20,174 nt of DNA from assembly GCA_002408485.1 (NCBI GenBank), contig DHSP01000013.1, forward strand, positions 1 through 20,174. The letters run 5' to 3'. Positions 7,039 to 14,905 of the stretch are shown piece after piece. Below the pieces are notes generated by a model. The model ran no database searches. It had not been told where the DNA came from and saw only the letters and a program-made list of their open reading frames with translations. This stretch comes from Proteiniphilum sp. UBA5283. Its GTDB lineage: Bacteria; Bacteroidota; Bacteroidia; Bacteroidales; Dysgonomonadaceae. The position numbers and the translations under genes are program-made. How positions within the stretch are numbered: the first letter of the stretch is position 1; each line of letters begins with the position of its first letter.

Positions 7039-7800
7039 ATGAACATGAACAGAACAATCTTATTGTGGGGAATGATCGGCATGACCCTGTTGCTGACCTC
7101 TTGTCTGGAAGAAGGAAGCCGGAATTACGACGAAACGTCTGTAGCCTACATGGCAACGGATATGACAAGTGGACGTGTGTATGGCAGAACCTTAACGGGA
7201 AAATTTATCACCTCATCCGAAATGCAGCTGATGACGCCCGGTTCCTTCCAGTTTTTGCGTTACAGCTGGACGGAAGAATACGGCACAACACCCATCCGCC
7301 TGGGTAGTACCTCAACGGAGGTTGCCCATGCCGATAACGTAGTGATTGCCGGGGATCCGGTGGAGATTGATAGGGTGTCGTTGCGGATGGACCAGGATCC
7401 GCCGGAAACAGAAACACCGGCGAAATTTCTGAGTATTGATCCACCCGTATATGCAACCGATGAGATATATCTGGGTGACTACTGGCTTTTCCAGTATGCG
7501 TATGAAGCTAAAAAAGGAGAAAGTGCCAATGTGAATTTCTATTTGATTGATAACCCGGATGCCGGAGCCAACGAAATTACCATCGTAATCGATCTTGCCA
7601 TCGGGGGAACACCCGAAGGTACTTCCGTCACCGCCAAAACCGATCTGATTGCATTGAACATGTCTGCTCTGCGTGCCCGGTATGAAGGGTCAAGTACGAC
7701 GAACACCAAAGAGTTGAAGATTACGTTCAAGTACTATATGAAAGGACGTGATCAAATAGTGGATTCACAAGTGTACCGGATGACGGTTAGTGGTGATTGA
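7039..7800 (+). CDS. Secreted lipoprotein of unknown function in the sigma factor cassette
   Basis: A 253-aa product whose N-terminus is a lipoprotein signal: basic start, hydrophobic core and lipobox LLTSC with the lipid Cys at residue 22. The first mature residues CLEEG carry two acidic residues, loosely like the acid-rich signal that sends Bacteroidetes lipoproteins to the cell surface. I chose the ATG at 7039; ATGs at 7012 and 7045 are also in frame, but 7012 lies inside the upstream gene and gives an over-long n-region. The rest is beta-rich with no Cys or visible catalytic motif; a C-terminal sandwich (about residues 135-253, including YLGDYWLFQY) resembles NigD-like lipoproteins only remotely. 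It follows the barrel gene by 13 nt and is followed by a terminator, so it is the last gene of the cassette. Function not recognised. Confidence 0.85.
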   Translation: MNMNRTILLWGMIGMTLLLTSCLEEGSRNYDETSVAYMATDMTSGRVYGRTLTGKFITSSEMQLMTPGSFQFLRYSWTEEYGTTPIRLGSTSTEVAHADNVVIAGDPVEIDRVSLRMDQDPPETETPAKFLSIDPPVYATDEIYLGDYWLFQYAYEAKKGESANVNFYLIDNPDAGANEITIVIDLAIGGTPEGTSVTAKTDLIALNMSALRARYEGSSTTNTKELKITFKYYMKGRDQIVDSQVYRMTVSGD

Positions 7801-7826
7801 CCGGCAATCGGCTTATCGGCAATATG

Positions 7827-7858
7827 GCAGCTCCCTTGAAAGAGAGCTGCTTTTTTTT
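7827..7858 (+). terminator. Intrinsic terminator of the sigma factor cassette
   Basis: Stem GCAGCTC/GAGCTGC (7827-7833 with 7844-7850), extended inside by CTT/AAG across one mismatch, followed by T8 (7851-7858). This is the best Rho-independent terminator in the window, 26 nt after the lipoprotein stop. Confidence 0.92.
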
Positions 7859-7895
7859 AATCACTCTCTCATTCCATTATTTAAGATGAATTGAT

Positions 7896-7903
7896 TACCT
7901 TTG
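7896..7903 (+). promoter_or_regulatory. -7 element of the Yip1-smpB promoter
   Basis: TACCTTTG fits TAnnTTTG and is followed after a few bases by GCAATCC. No clear TTTG is present at -33. It rules out the upstream in-frame TTG at 7891 as a start and supports the ATG at 7924, with a leader of about 15 nt. Confidence 0.6.
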
Positions 7904-7923
7904 CAATCCAAAATAATAAGGTA

Positions 7924-8475
7924 ATGTGGAGAGATATTTTTGTAACAATCATACAATTAATAGTCGCTTCGCCAAGTGCATGGAAAGAGATCGACAAGGA
8001 AGACAAGAGCCAGAACGACTTTGTCGGCCGCTTTCTTCATCCTGTAATCGGAATCATTGCCCTGGCCGCTTTCATAGGTGGTATGTGGTTTACCCGTGAT
8101 GGCGGACTGCAAGGTGCGCTCAAGAGTGCCATCATCAATGTTGTGTCAATATATGGAGGGTTTTATATTTCCTCCTACGCAATAAATGAAGCCGCACCCC
8201 GTTTTGGCTTGAGTAAAAATTTGGCTCGTTTTCAGAAGTTTACAGGATATTCTTCGGTAGTGGTGTTCGCATTGTATATGATTGTCCCGTTTCTTTCCGA
8301 TTTCTTTATCCTCTGGCTCCTTGTGCTCTACACCCTGTATGTTGTGCAGACGGGTGCTCTCTTTTTTTTGAATGTGTCAGCCGGAAAAAGGCTGAACTTT
8401 ACTCTCCTCGCATCGGCCCTCATCATCCTGGCACCGGCAGTGATCAGGGGATTGTTTTCATTTTTAATTAAATAA
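7924..8475 (+). CDS. Yip1-family integral membrane protein
   Basis: A 183-aa membrane protein with about five hydrophobic segments (41-56, 67-87, 108-125, 128-150, 158-180). The N-terminal pattern IIQLIVASPSAWKEIDKED (an amphipathic stretch ending in SPxxAWxEI) followed by FLHPVIGIIALAAFIG is typical of the Bacteroidales Yip1-domain proteins. Their molecular role is unknown; eukaryotic Yip1 relatives act in membrane traffic, which need not carry over. Its stop overlaps the smpB start by one base (TAATG), so the two are co-translated. A -7 element sits just upstream. Confidence 0.85.
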   Translation: MWRDIFVTIIQLIVASPSAWKEIDKEDKSQNDFVGRFLHPVIGIIALAAFIGGMWFTRDGGLQGALKSAIINVVSIYGGFYISSYAINEAAPRFGLSKNLARFQKFTGYSSVVVFALYMIVPFLSDFFILWLLVLYTLYVVQTGALFFLNVSAGKRLNFTLLASALIILAPAVIRGLFSFLIK

Positions 8476-8927
8476 TGCAACAAACGCCCATCAACATAAA
8501 AAATAAACGTGCCACGTTCGATTACGAACTGTTGGAGACCTATACTGCGGGTATAGTACTTACCGGAACCGAGATTAAATCGCTGCGACTGGGAAAGGCA
8601 AGCCTGGTAGATACCTATTGTTTATTTGAACGTGGAGAATTGTGGGTGCGCAATATGCATATTGCCGAGTATTTCTATGGTACCTACAATAATCACAATG
8701 CTCGTCGCGACCGCAAGCTGCTGCTTAACAAAAAAGAGCTTTCCAAGATTCTGCGGCAGACCCGCGAAACCGGATTTACCATTATCCCGGTCCGTTTGTT
8801 CATCAATGAAAAGGGGTTGGCAAAACTGGTTATCGCCGTTGCCAAAGGAAAGAAAGAGTACGACAAACGGCAATCGTTGAAAGAGAAAGAAGATAAGCGT
8901 GATATGGAGCGAATGTTTAGAAAGTAA
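8475..8927 (+). CDS. smpB: SsrA-binding protein SmpB
   Basis: The tmRNA partner in trans-translation, which rescues ribosomes stalled on broken mRNA and tags the peptide for degradation. The 150-aa product has the family length and landmarks: NKRATFDYELLETYTAGIVL, then GTEIKSLRLGKASLVDTY (the conserved GTEVKSLR segment), the HIAEY and RRDRKLLLNKKE segments, and a basic C-terminal tail from about 125 (KGKKEYDKRQSLKEKEDKRD) that becomes helical in the ribosomal A site. The tmRNA gene itself is not in this window. The start is fixed by the TAATG junction with the Yip1 gene. Confidence 0.98.
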   Translation: MQQTPINIKNKRATFDYELLETYTAGIVLTGTEIKSLRLGKASLVDTYCLFERGELWVRNMHIAEYFYGTYNNHNARRDRKLLLNKKELSKILRQTRETGFTIIPVRLFINEKGLAKLVIAVAKGKKEYDKRQSLKEKEDKRDMERMFRK

Positions 8928-9048
8928 TCGCTCAAAAGTAGCACTGCTTCTTCTCTGAATGCCCGGGAGCAACTTCCTGCCTGCTTTTCGAAGCGGAGTG
9001 GCAGTACAATAAAGTGTTTTAGGTTTCTATAATTTCCAAACGTCTACT

Positions 9049-9993
9049 ATGCAATTTTGGAACAGCATCCTTCTTCGTGCATTTAAAAAATCGGCCCGCA
9101 CCACGCTGTGGCTGCTAAAAATTATTCTGCCCATCTCACTGCTTGTGCGATTTCTGGATTATTACGGTGTGTTGGCTTTCCTGGCAGATTTTTTGGATCC
9201 CCTTTTTGTATTTATGGGACTGCCCGGAAGTACGGCAATCGTATTTATTACCAGCATTTTCCTGCCACTCTACGCACCGCTGGCCATCATTGCATCCATG
9301 ACCATTACCTTGCGTGAACTGACTATTCTGGCGCTCATGTGCCAGATATCCCACAACCTGCCCGTGGAGAGTGCCATACAGGCCAGAACAGGCACTTCGT
9401 TCTGGGCAATGACCGCTTTGCGCATTGTGACAAGTATTTTCACAGGCATTGTGCTGAACTTTATCCTTCCGCGGGAAATGGGAATGCCCGTGTTTGCACA
9501 AACAGACGTTGCTGCCATGACTACGGTAGCAGATGTCCTGCTGTTGTGGCTGAAAAGTTCTCTGCATATCGCTCTGTTGATAGTGGTGATTGTATTTACC
9601 CTGAATCTGCTGTACAACCTCCTCGAAGAATACCGGTTGATCCCTAAGCTGAGCAAGGCGGTTGCACCTCTTCTGCGGTTTTTTGGATTACCGGCAAGCA
9701 CAGCCTTCCTTTGGCTCATTGGCTACATTGTAGGCCTGGCCTACGGGGGGGCGCTGATGATGGATCAGATGAAAGAAGGAAAGGTGACCAAAACCGATGC
9801 CAGTTTGTTGAACTATCACCTCGCTGTGTCACATTCTGTGTTGGAGGACAACCTTTTGTTCGTGGCTCTGGGCGTCTCCATATGGTGGATTTTGGGCGTA
9901 CGGTTTGTGGTTGCCTGGGTCGTTGTGTGGATGAGGAGGCTCATTTTGCGGTTACGATTCGGCGATATGAGCTTCAAGCCTGATCACTGTTGA
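9049..9993 (+). CDS. Nucleoside recognition (gate) domain membrane protein, internally duplicated
   Basis: A 314-aa polytopic membrane protein. It resembles proteins with the 'nucleoside recognition' or Gate domain, also found in sporulation proteins SpmA/SpmB and in FeoB, where it forms part of a membrane pore; the substrate here is unknown. Two halves align: GLPGSTA (57-63) with GLPASTA (213-219), and SHNLPVE (101-107) with SHSVLE (261-266), so the protein arose by duplication with one domain per half. It lies between smpB and metH. The 121-nt gap before it holds a long imperfect stem (CACTGCTTC at 8942-8950 with GAAGCGGAGTG at 8990-9000) but no convincing promoter or terminator, so read-through from smpB is likely. 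Confidence 0.8.
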   Translation: MQFWNSILLRAFKKSARTTLWLLKIILPISLLVRFLDYYGVLAFLADFLDPLFVFMGLPGSTAIVFITSIFLPLYAPLAIIASMTITLRELTILALMCQISHNLPVESAIQARTGTSFWAMTALRIVTSIFTGIVLNFILPREMGMPVFAQTDVAAMTTVADVLLLWLKSSLHIALLIVVIVFTLNLLYNLLEEYRLIPKLSKAVAPLLRFFGLPASTAFLWLIGYIVGLAYGGALMMDQMKEGKVTKTDASLLNYHLAVSHSVLEDNLLFVALGVSIWWILGVRFVVAWVVVWMRRLILRLRFGDMSFKPDHC

Positions 9994-10018
9994 AAATCAA
10001 TTTTATTGATTAAATTTG
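9990..10018 (+). promoter_or_regulatory. metH promoter with an internal inverted repeat
   Basis: TAAATTTG (10011-10018) fits TAnnTTTG. TTG at 9990-9992, over the end of the previous gene, is a possible -33 with an 18-nt spacer, slightly short. AATCAA (9995-10000) and TTGATT (10006-10011) form an inverted repeat around a 5-nt centre in the spacer, a possible operator. The leader to the ATG at 10049 is only about 25 nt, too short for a cobalamin or SAM riboswitch. Confidence 0.55.
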
Positions 10019-10048
10019 GGCGAAATAATAAACTGAGAGAAACAAAAA

Positions 10049-13000
10049 ATGAAGATAGAAGATATTTTATCCGATCGCATCCTGATACTTGACGGTGCGA
10101 TGGGTACCATGATACAGCGCCATAAGCTCACCGAAGCCGATTTTCGCGGAGAACGGTTCAAAGACTCCCCGATATTGCTGAAGGGCAATAACGATTTGCT
10201 GTCTCTTACTCGTCCGGATGTCATCGGACAGATACACCGGGAGTATCTTGAGGCAGGAGCCGACATCATCGAAACCAATACATTCAATGCTACCAGCATT
10301 TCGATGCAGGATTACGGGATGAGCCATCTGGCAGCCGAAATCAATCTGGCCGCAGCGAAGCTCGCCCGTGAAGCTGCCAATGAGTTTACGCGACTCACAC
10401 CCCATAAGCCCCGGTTCGTTGCCGGATCTGTCGGACCGACCAACAAGACGGCCTCAATGAGCCCACGGGTGGAAGATCCTATGTTCCGGGCAGCCACGTT
10501 CGATGATTTCAAAGCTGCATACAAAGAACAGATGCTGGCACTGGTTGAGGGAGGGGTGGATCTGTTGCTTATCGAGACCATTTTCGATACGCTCAACGCC
10601 AAAGCGGCCATCTTTGCCGCGGAGGAGGTAGCCGCTCAAACCGGAAAGCATACTCCTCTCATTCTCTCTGTGACGCTTTCCGACAAAGCAGGACGCACGC
10701 TCTCGGGACAGACCCTGGCCGCCTTTGTTGCCTCCGTGCATCATGCAAAACCGTTGGCGATAGGCTTGAACTGCTCATTTGGAGCGAAGGATCTGAAGCC
10801 GTATGTGAAGGAACTGGGCAGGATTGCGCCTTACTACATCAGTGCCTACCCTAACGCCGGATTGCCCAATCAGTTGGGGGAATACGACGAGACGCCCGAA
10901 AAGATGGCTGCCCAGATCAAAGAGTTTATCGACGAGGGATTGATAAACATTATTGGCGGATGCTGCGGAACCACACCCGCCCATATTGCCGAATATGCAC
11001 GGATGGTGGAACATGCTGCCCCACACCGCAAGTCGGCCCCTCCTGCTTATATGCAACTTTCCGGATTGGAACTGCTGGAGGTATCTCCACAAATTAATTT
11101 TCTGAACATCGGGGAGCGTTGCAACGTGGCCGGGTCGCGCAGGTTTCTGCGCTTAATCCAGGAAAAGAAATACGAGGAGGCGCTCGGCATTGCCCGCAAG
11201 CAGGTGGAGGATGGTGCACAGGTACTCGATATCAATATGGACGAGGGGCTGCTTGACGGTGTGCAGGAGATGACCCGCTTTCTGAACCTGCTTTCTTCCG
11301 ATCCCGATGTGTCGCGGGTACCCATCATGATTGACTCGTCGAAGTGGGAAGTGCTGGAAGCCGGACTGAAATGTGTGCAGGGAAAATCGATTGTCAACTC
11401 CATCTCCCTGAAAAATGGGGAAAATGAATTTCTACAGCAGGCTCGCCTGGCACAAGCCTATGGCGCTGCCGTGGTGGTGATGGCTTTCGACGAGACGGGA
11501 CAGGCAGATACGTACGAGCGTAGGATCGCGATCTGTGAAAGAGCATACAGGTTGCTGACTGATCACGGATTTGATCCCGGAGATATTATCTTCGATCCCA
11601 ATGTGCTTGCTATTGCTACCGGGATTGATGAGCACAAAAATTACGGGGTAGACTTTATTCAAACAGTTCGCTGGATCAAGGGGCATCTGCCGCATGCCAA
11701 GGTGAGCGGTGGTGTTAGCAACCTCTCCTTCTCCTTTCGAGGCAACGATTTCATCCGGGAGATGATGCACTCCGTCTTTCTCTATCATGCTATTCAGGCG
11801 GGAATGGATATGGGAATTGTAAACCCGGCCCAGTCGGTTATTTACGAAGATATTCCTGCCGACGCCAAAGAGCTGGTGGAAGATGCTGTGCTGAACAGAC
11901 GCGACGATGCCACAGAACGACTGATGGCCTATGCCGAGAAGATGAAAAACGAGAAAACCCCCGAAGCCGAACAGGCCAAAGAGCAGGTGTGGCGTACGTT
12001 CACCCTCGATGAGCGACTGAGTTATGCCCTGGTGAAAGGAGTTGGTGATTATCTGGAAGAAGACCTGGCGGAAGCGCTGCGGGTCTATCCGCGTGCCGTA
12101 GACATCATTGATAAGCCGCTGATGGACGGTATGAACAGGGTAGGGGATCTCTTCGGATCGGGGAAGATGTTCCTCCCCCAGGTGGTGAAGGCAGCACGCA
12201 CCATGAAGAAGGCGGTCGCAATTCTTCAGCCCACCATAGAGGCAGAAAAGACATCGCTGGGAGGTTCTCAGAAGGCAGGGAAGATCCTGCTTGCTACCGT
12301 GAAGGGCGACGTGCATGATATCGGGAAAAACATCGTCTCTATTGTGCTGGCATGCAACAATTATGAAATTGTCGATCTGGGTGTAATGGTCCCGCCAGAA
12401 AAGATCATCGACACGGTACACCGGGAAAAACCCGACATTGTGGGGCTGAGCGGTTTGATTACTCCTTCACTGGAAGAGATGGGGGTTGTGGCCGAAGAGA
12501 TGGAAAAGGCGGGCTTTAGCATGCCGCTACTGATCGGTGGTGCTACTACCTCAAAGCTACACACGGCTTTGAAGATTGAACACCGGTATGGCCGTGGTGC
12601 TGTGGTATATGTGAAGGATGCCTCACAGAGTCCCGCTGCTGTTGCCAACTTGATGAGTGTTGATAACAGGGATGCCTATCTGCAGAAAGTAAAGGAAGAA
12701 TATGCACTCCTGCGTGCAGGCCACTCGCTGAAGGTGACCGAGCTTGTTTCACTCGGGGAAGCACGTACATACGCTTTCCGGGCGGATGACAGTTACAGGC
12801 CGGTGCGCCCACGAACCATGGGCCGGGTGAAGCTGGATAAGATTGGAGTTGATACGCTGATACCCTATATCGACTGGAAATTCTTTTTCCCTGCCTGGAA
12901 CTTATCTGCCAAATTTCACACGATTACCCGCATTGCGCGGCACGATACGGCTGCTTACGAAAAATGGAAAGCCTCGTACCGTGACGATGAACAGGAGAAG

Positions 13001-13738
13001 GCACAGGAAGCTGCCAAATTGTTTTACGATGCACAGACCATGTTGCAGCGCTTTGCGGATGAACAGGTGGATTATGTGAAAGCGGTTTTCGGATTGTACG
13101 AAGCTTATAGTGAAAACGACACCATCTTTATCGATCGGACACCATTTCCTTTCCTGAGGCAACAAAAGAAATCCGATAAAAATGAATATTTCAGCCTGAG
13201 CGACTTTGTCGCCTCCCGGGAGTCAGAAAAGAAAGATTACATCGGTGCTTTTGCAGTGACTGCCGGTGACGGTGCCGATGCACAAATGAAACAGTATGAA
13301 GAAGAAGGAGACGACTATTCCGCCCTGCTGATGAAGTCGTTGCTCGACCGACTGGCGGAAACAGCTACAGAATGGCTGCATGAAAAGGTGCGCCGTGAAT
13401 ACTGGGGTTATGCCGCAGATGAGCAGCTCTCAATTGCCGAGTTGTTTGCGGTGAAATACCAGGGTATTCGTCCGGCAGTGGGATATCCTTCCATTCCAGA
13501 TCAGACGGTTAATTTTTTGTTGCATAAGCTGCTTGCTACCGAAGAGATTGGCATCTCACTCACCGAAAATGGGGTGATGTATCCTAACGCGTCGGTCAGT
13601 GGCCTCTTTTTTGCACATCCGGACTCCAAATATTTTTCGATCGGTGAAATTACCGAAGAGCAGCTGGATGATTATGCCCGACGGAAGAACGTGAAACCGG
13701 AAGAGATCAGAAAGTTCCTGCTGGCAAATTTAGGGTAA
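10049..13738 (+). CDS. metH: Cobalamin-dependent methionine synthase MetH
   Basis: Makes methionine from homocysteine and 5-methyltetrahydrofolate through methylcobalamin, in the cytosol. The 1229-aa protein has all four modules. The homocysteine-binding barrel (about 1-325) carries the zinc ligands Cys242 (GLNCSFG) and Cys305/Cys306 (GGCCGTTP). The pterin-binding barrel is about 350-615 (NIGERCNVAGS at 353-363, MIDSSKWEV). The cobalamin cap and binding domain are about 645-885, with the cobalt-ligating His756 in GDVHDIGKN and SGLITPS at 801-807. The AdoMet reactivation domain is about 900-1229, with RPAVGYPSIPD as its signature. Length matches the E. coli enzyme. It has its own promoter, and a downstream promoter for the next gene sits just past its stop. 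Confidence 0.98.
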   Translation: MKIEDILSDRILILDGAMGTMIQRHKLTEADFRGERFKDSPILLKGNNDLLSLTRPDVIGQIHREYLEAGADIIETNTFNATSISMQDYGMSHLAAEINLAAAKLAREAANEFTRLTPHKPRFVAGSVGPTNKTASMSPRVEDPMFRAATFDDFKAAYKEQMLALVEGGVDLLLIETIFDTLNAKAAIFAAEEVAAQTGKHTPLILSVTLSDKAGRTLSGQTLAAFVASVHHAKPLAIGLNCSFGAKDLKPYVKELGRIAPYYISAYPNAGLPNQLGEYDETPEKMAAQIKEFIDEGLINIIGGCCGTTPAHIAEYARMVEHAAPHRKSAPPAYMQLSGLELLEVSPQINFLNIGERCNVAGSRRFLRLIQEKKYEEALGIARKQVEDGAQVLDINMDEGLLDGVQEMTRFLNLLSSDPDVSRVPIMIDSSKWEVLEAGLKCVQGKSIVNSISLKNGENEFLQQARLAQAYGAAVVVMAFDETGQADTYERRIAICERAYRLLTDHGFDPGDIIFDPNVLAIATGIDEHKNYGVDFIQTVRWIKGHLPHAKVSGGVSNLSFSFRGNDFIREMMHSVFLYHAIQAGMDMGIVNPAQSVIYEDIPADAKELVEDAVLNRRDDATERLMAYAEKMKNEKTPEAEQAKEQVWRTFTLDERLSYALVKGVGDYLEEDLAEALRVYPRAVDIIDKPLMDGMNRVGDLFGSGKMFLPQVVKAARTMKKAVAILQPTIEAEKTSLGGSQKAGKILLATVKGDVHDIGKNIVSIVLACNNYEIVDLGVMVPPEKIIDTVHREKPDIVGLSGLITPSLEEMGVVAEEMEKAGFSMPLLIGGATTSKLHTALKIEHRYGRGAVVYVKDASQSPAAVANLMSVDNRDAYLQKVKEEYALLRAGHSLKVTELVSLGEARTYAFRADDSYRPVRPRTMGRVKLDKIGVDTLIPYIDWKFFFPAWNLSAKFHTITRIARHDTAAYEKWKASYRDDEQEKAQEAAKLFYDAQTMLQRFADEQVDYVKAVFGLYEAYSENDTIFIDRTPFPFLRQQKKSDKNEYFSLSDFVASRESEKKDYIGAFAVTAGDGADAQMKQYEEEGDDYSALLMKSLLDRLAETATEWLHEKVRREYWGYAADEQLSIAELFAVKYQGIRPAVGYPSIPDQTVNFLLHKLLATEEIGISLTENGVMYPNASVSGLFFAHPDSKYFSIGEITEEQLDDYARRKNVKPEEIRKFLLANLG

Positions 13739-13744
13739 GTTTCG

Positions 13745-13752
13745 TATCTTTG
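13745..13752 (+). promoter_or_regulatory. -7 element of the threonine aldolase promoter
   Basis: TATCTTTG fits TAnnTTTG and begins 7 nt after the metH stop. The -33 region falls inside metH and lacks a clear TTTG. The leader would be about 15 nt before the ATG at 13774. Confidence 0.6.
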
Positions 13753-13773
13753 TAGTACAAAAGATCATTTTCC

Positions 13774-14805
13774 ATGCGGAGTTTCGGAAGCGACAATAAT
13801 TCAGGGGTTCACCCCCGTATCCTGCAGGCATTGGCAGAGGCGAACAGAGATCATGCCATTGCCTATGGCGATGATTTGTGGACACAAGAGGCACAGAAGG
13901 CAATCTGCAGATTGCTCGAAGACGGTGAGTTGAGGCCTTCCTTCCTGTTTAACGGTACCGGCGCAAATGTGGTGGCTCTGCAGGCCTGTCTGCATTCTTT
14001 CCATGCTGTTCTCTGTGCATCGACGGCTCACATTGCCGTGGATGAGTGCGGTGCGCCGGGAAAATTGACAGGTGCCTCCTTGAAGGAGATTGCCACTCCC
14101 GATGGGAAGCTCACGCCGGAGCTGGTTCGTCCTCACCTGCATGGCTTTGGCTTCGAACATCACTCACAGCCCAAAGTGATCGCTATCTCGCAGACCACAG
14201 AACTGGGCACCTGTTACACACCGGGCGAAGTAAAGGCCCTGGCTGAGCTGGCTCATGCCCACAATATGTTTCTTTTTGTGGATGGCACACGCATTGCCAA
14301 TGCCTGTGCGTATCTCAATGTTTCGCTCAAGGAAATCACAGTGGATTGCGGGGTGGATATCTTTACGCTGGGTGGGACAAAAAATGGATTGATGTTCGGT
14401 GAAGCTGTTGTTCCGTTAAGAAAAGAACTGTCCGGCAATATGAAATATTACCGGAAGCAAACTACCCAGTTGTATTCCAAAATGCGTTTTATTTCCGCTC
14501 AGTTCATTCCGTATATAAACGAACATTTATGGTTGGAGAATGCACGGAAATCCAACGCTGCTGCTAAATTGTTGTGGAAAGAGATACGCAGTGTGAAGGG
14601 GGTTGAGATTACGCAGCCGGTGGAATCGAATGCGTTGTTTTTTATCCTGCCTAAAGAGATTACCGACAAACTGCGGGAACGCTACTTCTTTTACGATTGG
14701 GATGAAAGTCGCAACGAAAAGCGTCTCGTCTGTTCGTGGGACACCACGGAGGATGATATCCGGAATTTTACCGGTTATCTGAAGAGCCTTGTCGCTGAAG
14801 ATTGA
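13774..14805 (+). CDS. ltaE: Low-specificity L-threonine aldolase (PLP-dependent, fold type I)
   Basis: Cleaves L-threonine or L-allo-threonine to glycine and acetaldehyde. The 343-aa protein has the family layout: the opening SFGSDNNSGVHP (3-14), YGDDLWT (31-37), FNGTGANVVAL (59-69) for cofactor phosphate binding, the PLP-ring Asp170 in LFVDGTRI, and Lys203 in TLGGTKNG as the Schiff-base lysine. Residues downstream (KQTTQLYSKMRFISAQF) match the beta-eliminating-lyase superfamily. Other family members act on related beta-hydroxy amino acids, so the exact substrate is less sure than the family. Being next to metH, both feed one-carbon and glycine/methionine metabolism, but it has its own promoter. 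Confidence 0.9.
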   Translation: MRSFGSDNNSGVHPRILQALAEANRDHAIAYGDDLWTQEAQKAICRLLEDGELRPSFLFNGTGANVVALQACLHSFHAVLCASTAHIAVDECGAPGKLTGASLKEIATPDGKLTPELVRPHLHGFGFEHHSQPKVIAISQTTELGTCYTPGEVKALAELAHAHNMFLFVDGTRIANACAYLNVSLKEITVDCGVDIFTLGGTKNGLMFGEAVVPLRKELSGNMKYYRKQTTQLYSKMRFISAQFIPYINEHLWLENARKSNAAAKLLWKEIRSVKGVEITQPVESNALFFILPKEITDKLRERYFFYDWDESRNEKRLVCSWDTTEDDIRNFTGYLKSLVAED

Positions 14806-14830
14806 CCTTTTCCGGAATCCTCTTCAAGCG
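14793..14830 (+). terminator. Imperfect hairpin across the ltaE stop codon
   Basis: CGCTGAAGA (14793-14801) pairs with TCTTCAAGCG (14821-14830), nine pairs with one bulged base and a 19-nt loop, over the end of ltaE. It is followed by CGTTTATCC, a poor T-run. It could be a weak terminator or an mRNA 3'-end stabiliser. Confidence 0.35.
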
Positions 14831-14845
14831 CGTTTATCCATCATC

Positions 14846-14864
14846 TTGCATCACCGAGATGCAA
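14846..14864 (+). other. Short perfect hairpin ahead of the UPF0316 gene
   Basis: TTGCATC and GATGCAA form a 7-bp stem around the loop ACCGA, with no T-run after it. It lies in the 100-nt gap between ltaE and the next gene. No clear TAnnTTTG promoter for that gene precedes its start codon, so this may be an operator, a leader structure or chance. Confidence 0.4.
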
Positions 14865-14905
14865 AGTGCTGATTTCTGATTTCAAATTACTGATATTCGA
14901 TTTTT

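Noticed and set aside
7891..7923. TTG start giving an 11-residue longer Yip1 protein
   Set aside because: The extension covers the TACCTTTG promoter element and is not hydrophobic or family-like.
9041..9046. CGTCTA just before the gate-domain gene, like an ECF -10 element
   Set aside because: No AAC-type -35 at 16-17 nt upstream, and it lies only a few bases before the ATG.
11432..12421. 329-codon open frame on the minus strand inside metH
   Set aside because: It is the antisense shadow of a well-conserved metH region; its His/Ser/Leu-rich translation has no recognisable domain.
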